From: DAOMNO01 sp035443885
Lineage (GTDB): Bacteria; Planctomycetota; Phycisphaerae; Phycisphaerales; SM1A02
Assembly (NCBI GenBank): GCA_035443885.1
Contig: DAOMNO010000008.1
Location: forward strand, 118,214-182,213
DNA: 64,000 nucleotides
Direction of reading: 5' to 3'
The notes under the pieces are model-generated. The model was given only the letters and a program-made list of their open reading frames with translations, was not told the origin of the DNA and did not search any database. Numbering within the stretch: the first letter of the stretch is position 1; each line of letters opens with the position of its first letter. Below, in pieces: positions 60,264-64,000 of this stretch. A program made the position numbers and the translations under genes.

Positions 60264-60285
60264 GTGATCGATCAGCCCCGATCAC
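60264..60285 (-). terminator. Possible terminator hairpin after the amidase gene
   Basis: GTGATCG (60264-60270) and CGATCAC (60279-60285) form a perfect 7-bp stem with an 8-base loop, touching the stop codon of the minus-strand amidase gene at 60286. No T run follows, so intrinsic termination is uncertain; it may act in both directions. Confidence 0.35.
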
Positions 60286-61347
60286 TTAATGCTCGGGCGA
60301 GAGGAACGCGAACGGCTCTGCCTGCACTAGGTTCTTGGTTTGATCCCCGCCGAGGAATCGGTTGCGCACCATATCGAGTTTGCGCACGCCGGATTGAGGC
60401 GCGAGGTCCAGTTCCTTCAGGTTGACCCACAACAGGCTGGGGCTGGCGGTATTCTCGAAGTAATAGACAAGGTTCTTCTGGTCGGCAACGGTACGCCAAA
60501 GAGTGGACGAAATGTTCGGCTGATCGGGTCTGGCAATGCCGGGCGGCACGCTGACGTTGCGAATCACCGCGAAGACGCCTGCGACGGCTTCGTGGGCGTT
60601 GTCTGTTATCGGCAGCTTGTTGATGTAGAAGGACGCGCGAACAAATCGGTCCGCTGCGCGAGTTGTGCCGGGCAACATGATGAGGCCGCCGATTTCTTCC
60701 CAGTACCTGTTCAACGCGAGTTGCTGGTCGAAGACGGGGGAGTTGGTCATCACCTGATGGTCGCGACTGTGATGAATCTGCAACTTGCCGCCGATGTACT
60801 CGAAGATGGCCGAGTCGCCCGTGGCATCGGAAAGCGAGAGATGGACCGTACCTTTGTGCCCGTTGGGTGAAGCGACTGTAACCATGCGGTACTGTTCTCG
60901 CCTTGCATCAGCGACGGCTTCTGCAACCGTCGCGAAGTTGTCGAGCATGTATTGACCCCATGAACTGATGACGAGCGCGGGGCGAGGATCGTCTTCAGCC
61001 GAATATTCTGATTCCGCAAGGTAGAGAAGATTGGCAACAAGCCCCCTCTCGTTCATGCCGTCGGTCGTGCCGCCTTCATAGGCGGACGCGATGACACTGC
61101 CGTACTTGCTTGTCCATACGAGGGATTTGTCGGGACCAAGCCCGCCATGGCGATTCATGCCACGCGGGAACACCCAGAGGTTGGTGAACATGTCTTCCGC
61201 CCAATCCATACTTCGACCGGTAACGATCAGGTTGTCTTTGCCGAGATAGACCGCACGAGTGCAAGCCTCGGACGGCGTGACGACCAGAATCGTGCCGAAC
61301 AGCAATATGGCGAGCGCGAACATCGCCAACACGTTCAAAGACTTCAT
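60286..61347 (-). CDS. Choloylglycine hydrolase/penicillin V acylase-family amidase, exported
   Basis: 353 residues from ATG at 61347 (GGAG 12 bases upstream). The signal peptide (VLAMFALAILLFGTILVVTPSEA) ends so that C29 becomes the N-terminal residue: C-T-R-A-V-Y-L-G, the Ntn-hydrolase nucleophile after cleavage. Further family features are NLIVTGRSMDWAEDM, SAYEGGTTDGMNERGLVANLLYL, and MTNSPVFDQQLALNRYW. The enzymes hydrolyse linear amide bonds (bile salts, penicillin V, N-acyl homoserine lactones); the substrate here is unknown. A periplasmic location is likely. It is followed by a hairpin and converges with the small exported gene. Confidence 0.92.
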   Translation of the reverse strand: MKSLNVLAMFALAILLFGTILVVTPSEACTRAVYLGKDNLIVTGRSMDWAEDMFTNLWVFPRGMNRHGGLGPDKSLVWTSKYGSVIASAYEGGTTDGMNERGLVANLLYLAESEYSAEDDPRPALVISSWGQYMLDNFATVAEAVADARREQYRMVTVASPNGHKGTVHLSLSDATGDSAIFEYIGGKLQIHHSRDHQVMTNSPVFDQQLALNRYWEEIGGLIMLPGTTRAADRFVRASFYINKLPITDNAHEAVAGVFAVIRNVSVPPGIARPDQPNISSTLWRTVADQKNLVYYFENTASPSLLWVNLKELDLAPQSGVRKLDMVRNRFLGGDQTKNLVQAEPFAFLSPEH

Positions 61348-61530
61348 CGCATGATCTCCGAAGGAAAAAGAAGTTAGGAATGATCTGCTTCCACAGTGCC
61401 GCGCATCGCCGCGATTGGGAGCACCGTCGCGACCGGGAGCGCCGCACTCTGCCATCGCAACAGAAACTATACAACATCAAACTCTTGCGGCGAACCGATC
61501 GCAGCATGAACAGAAAAACGCTGCAGAACA

Positions 61531-62313
61531 CTACTGCTTTCCCTCGCGCAGCGTCGTGAATGTGCCGGGCGACGCCCACACGTCGTAGCGAACCAGCTTG
61601 CGCTCGTGCGAGGTTGTTGCGCCTTCGCGCAGCGGCGGGGCGTGGTCCGGTCGCTTCACAATCACACGCCGGATGGCATGACGCAGCGCTGTCTCCAGCA
61701 GATTCGCTGCGTCCGGGTCATCGCCCACCGCGGCGCGCAGTGCCTGAATCTCTTTGCGGGGCAGGGCGGAAACATTCCGTTTGGGCGGGAACATCGGGTC
61801 GATGTAAATCGCATCAGCGCGATCAAGCTGCGGGATGAGCTGCTGCGCATCGCCTTGCATGATCGTCAGTCGATCGCCCATCGCGCCGCTGAGTCGCGTA
61901 TCTTCACGCGCGCGGCGGATGCCGTCTTCCAGCAGCGCGAACACAATCGGCGAGCGTTCAATCGCCAGCACGCGGTAGCCGAGGCACGCCAGCAGAAACG
62001 CATCCTGCCCGAGGCCCGCGGTGGCGTCGATAATCGTTTTCGTTCGGGCGCCTGCGGCGCGGGCCAGCGGTTGCTTGCGGCCGGGCTTCACATCCACACC
62101 GGTGAAATCCGCAGCGACGCCTCGCCCCGGCTTCATGCCCGGCAGCAGCAGCTCCACGCGATGTTCATCCACGGCCAGTCGCATGAGATCGGCTGATGTG
62201 CCTCGCTCAATGACCATGCTGCCAAGACGAGCCACGAGCGCACTGGCGCGACAGCGAACATCATCCGCCGCATCGGGCGCGATTTCAATCGGAATGGATG
62301 GAGATGCGTTCAC
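61531..62313 (-). CDS. rsmJ: 16S rRNA (guanine-1516-N2)-methyltransferase RsmJ
   Basis: 260 residues from GTG at 62313, a start that matches the position of the catalytic region in E. coli RsmJ; ATG at 62346 is possible. Key motifs are IIDATAGLGQDAFLLACLGYRVLAIERSP (SAM-binding), AIYIDPMFPP and KEIQALRAAVGDDPDAANLLE, closely following the family pattern. It methylates G1516 of 16S rRNA. The family was described in proteobacteria; its presence here is notable. It has no clear Shine-Dalgarno. Both neighbours are about 140-180 bp away. Confidence 0.9.
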   Translation of the reverse strand: MNASPSIPIEIAPDAADDVRCRASALVARLGSMVIERGTSADLMRLAVDEHRVELLLPGMKPGRGVAADFTGVDVKPGRKQPLARAAGARTKTIIDATAGLGQDAFLLACLGYRVLAIERSPIVFALLEDGIRRAREDTRLSGAMGDRLTIMQGDAQQLIPQLDRADAIYIDPMFPPKRNVSALPRKEIQALRAAVGDDPDAANLLETALRHAIRRVIVKRPDHAPPLREGATTSHERKLVRYDVWASPGTFTTLREGKQ

Positions 62314-62453
62314 GGTGTGCGATACGTTACGCCCGCCACGTCGCATGGGACGGGGAATGAACCAATGACTGATGGATGATCGCGTAAATAAACGCTTGCG
62401 ATGGCCTTCATGCCTCGTGGACTCTAGCATGACCCCGTACAAGGAGAGCCTTC

Positions 62454-63713
62454 ATGCTTGATCGACGATTCGCGCAGATGTTCACGCTTGGTTTCCTTTT
62501 CACGGTGGCGGCGTGCAATGGTGCTGGCGCTCAGGACGACGCAGCGGCTGCACCGGCAGGCGACCTGCCGACGATCCGCCTCTCGCCCGCATTCCCGCAG
62601 CTTTCGTTCATGCGGCCCGTGTGGGTCGGCGCGGCGCCCGGCCGCGCGGATCACCTGTTCGTCATCGAGCAGACCGGCCGTATTGTGATGTTCGAGAATC
62701 GCTCGGACGCATCAGAAACCAGTGTGTTTCTCGATATCCGCCAGCGCGTGCAGATGCGACACAATGAAGAAGGTTTGCTCGACCTTGAGTTCCACCCGAA
62801 GTTTGCGGAGAACGGTGAGTTCTACGTGTGGTACAGCGCAGGCAACCCCAGACGAACCGTGCTCTCTCGCTTCACGCTGATGAAGGACGACCCGAATCGC
62901 GCAGACCCGGATTCCGAGGTTGTGATCCTCGAAGTTGAACAGCCGTGGGGCAACCACAACGGCGGCACGGCGCTCTTCGGGCCGGACGGGTATCTCTATG
63001 TCAGCATCGGCGACGGCGGCGCAGCCAACGACCCGTACAACCACGGGCAGAATCTCGGCACGTTGCTCGGCACGATCATCCGCATCGACGTTGACAACAC
63101 GTCAGTACGACAACAAGGCAACACATCGACAACTGATGGTGAGAAGCCTGCGATGGCGTATGCAATCCCTGCGGATAACCCGTTTGTCAATCGCGAAGGC
63201 GCGCGGCCTGAGATCTGGGCGTATGGCTTGCGCAACGTCTGGCGCATGAGCTTCGATAAGGAAACGGGCGACCTGTGGGCGGCGGATGTCGGACAGGACA
63301 AATGGGAGATGGTGTACCTCATCACGAAAGGCGGCAACTACGGCTGGAACATTACCGAAGGCTCACACCCCTTCCGCCCCGCGCGCGAAGGTGAGCCGGC
63401 GGACCCGATCCTCGATCCGATCGTTGAGTATCCCCGCAGGATGGGCATGTCGATCACCGGCGGGAATGTGTATCGAGGCGAGGCGAATGTGAAACTGCGC
63501 GGCGCGTATCTCTATGCGGATTACGTGAGCGGGCGCATCTGGGCGTGCAGGCATGAGGGCGGCAAGCTGACGGCGCATCGACAGGTGTATGCGCCGCCGC
63601 CGCCACGGTTCATTACCAGCTTCGGCGAAGACGCCTCTCGCGAGTTGTACGTGTGCGCGTTTGACCGGCTCGACGGGCGCGAAGGGAAGATCTATCGGGT
63701 GGTGGAGGAGTAG
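62454..63713 (+). CDS. PQQ-dependent sugar (Asd/GdhB-like) dehydrogenase, exported
   Basis: 419 residues with AAGGAG ten bases before the ATG. The signal peptide has a lipobox-like VAAC near residue 21. A six-bladed beta-propeller of the soluble glucose dehydrogenase family follows: DHLFVIEQTGRIVMFENR, EEGLLDLEFHPKF, NHNGGTALFGPDGYLYVSIGDGG, GTIIRIDVDN, EIWAYGLRNVWRMSFD and GGNYGWNITEG. The GDGG and GLRNVWR elements hold the PQQ- and Ca2+-contacting residues of the family. It would oxidise sugars in the periplasm or at the surface; electron acceptor unknown. Bases 63714-64000 after it hold no gene that I can support. Confidence 0.9.
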   Translation: MLDRRFAQMFTLGFLFTVAACNGAGAQDDAAAAPAGDLPTIRLSPAFPQLSFMRPVWVGAAPGRADHLFVIEQTGRIVMFENRSDASETSVFLDIRQRVQMRHNEEGLLDLEFHPKFAENGEFYVWYSAGNPRRTVLSRFTLMKDDPNRADPDSEVVILEVEQPWGNHNGGTALFGPDGYLYVSIGDGGAANDPYNHGQNLGTLLGTIIRIDVDNTSVRQQGNTSTTDGEKPAMAYAIPADNPFVNREGARPEIWAYGLRNVWRMSFDKETGDLWAADVGQDKWEMVYLITKGGNYGWNITEGSHPFRPAREGEPADPILDPIVEYPRRMGMSITGGNVYRGEANVKLRGAYLYADYVSGRIWACRHEGGKLTAHRQVYAPPPPRFITSFGEDASRELYVCAFDRLDGREGKIYRVVEE

Positions 63714-64000
63714 GAACGCCTTGGCGAGATCGCGAAATTCGGGAAAAAATGCCCCGCGCGCAAGATCGCAGCGAAACCAGCGTACTTCTTTATGGAATGA
63801 CCTTGCTGCTCGCAGAAACTTCGCGGCCATCACCCCTGCCGTATGGTGCCGACCTCACAAAAATGGTGATTTTTTGCTTGCAAGCGGTCATTCTCACGGT
63901 ACGGTGTAACTGCGACGCCGGGCTTCCGCACGGGGCGGAGGTTCCGGGATCGTCGCCAATCCTCCACTTCCGGCTGCCTGTGGCGGGGCCGGGGGGTTTG
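63714..64000. other. Gene-free end of the window
   Basis: 287 bases with no supported gene. A GC-poor patch lies around 63785-63910 (TTTTTTGC and CAAAAATGG stretches). G runs (GGGG, GGGG, GGGGGG) at 63906-63998 may be the leader of a gene beyond the window, as in the other G-tract sites. Confidence 0.4.

Noticed and set aside
60264..60285. Strong intrinsic terminator after the amidase gene
   Set aside because: The stem is perfect but no T run follows, so only a weak, possible terminator is listed.

Overview
This window looks like chromosomal DNA of a planctomycete, most likely class Phycisphaerae. That placement is an inference from gene content. It rests on a BatA/von Willebrand/DUF4175-type membrane operon, an exported protein ending in two dockerin-like 'DLNNSGSVDVQDLLILL' units, a neighbour with a PEP-CTERM-like tail (PTPA...RRRRR), a prepilin-type protein with a C-terminal H-x-G region, and uniformly GC-rich coding sequence. 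Genes are densely packed. I see no insertion sequence, prophage or CRISPR array, and one tRNA gene.

Layout. 1-10025 (+): a six-gene operon, cut at its 5' end. It encodes a BatA-like protein, a VWA protein with an amidotransferase-like domain, a 1,175-residue coiled-coil membrane protein, a Q-rich exported protein, an exported terpene-cyclase-fold protein and an exported protein with an NPCBM-like end. 10029-13436 (-): trpD, a ChbG/YdjC deacetylase, and an exported protein that resembles GH56 hyaluronidases. 13668-16361 (-): a sugar or surface-polysaccharide group (epimerase, hexapeptide acyltransferase, GNAT). 16440-18439 (-): nrfHA, a complete ammonia-forming nitrite reductase. 18558-20105 (+): cysS. 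20128-24448 (-): a GH35-family protein with an altered active site, a possible degenerate P-loop protein and upp. 24692-28686 (+): a TolC-type outer-membrane protein and a HlyD/MacA-type adaptor without an inner-membrane pump, closed by a strong terminator. 28811-31412 (+): a YacP-like nuclease, a lipoprotein, an HD-GYP protein and RidA. 31426-33153 (-): glutathione peroxidase and gmd. 33421-36264 (+): a hybrid histidine kinase. 36278-41887: a zinc-ribbon protein, a flippase-like protein, dnaN and three exported or surface proteins. 42090-43112 (+): a MoxR ATPase. 43129-49973 (-): tmk, an RND permease with its adaptor, and a class II DAHP synthase, followed by tRNA-Leu(UAG). 50490-54530 (+): doxX, rsfS, panD, trmB, a PrsW-like protein and adk. 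54550-59383 (-): two CNNM/CorC proteins and rnr. 59656-63713: a small exported protein, a choloylglycine-hydrolase-like amidase, rsmJ and a PQQ-type sugar dehydrogenase.

Working together: nrfHA would pass electrons from the quinol pool to nitrite. The RND permease and adaptor lack an outer-membrane partner, and the TolC and HlyD pair at 24-28 kb lacks a pump, so they may complement each other. rsfS, trmB, rnr, rsmJ, cysS and tRNA-Leu are translation and RNA maintenance genes.

The most interesting signals are: (a) two 12-bp palindromes TTGAC-NN-GTCAA, exactly 24 bp apart, in front of the CNNM pair; (b) G-tract clusters on the coding strand in the leaders of several genes; (c) the GH56-like protein; (d) a GH35 protein whose acid/base Glu appears replaced by Ala; (e) hairpins that include or touch the Shine-Dalgarno sequence of three genes. 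All assignments were made by reading the sequence. No database search was run.
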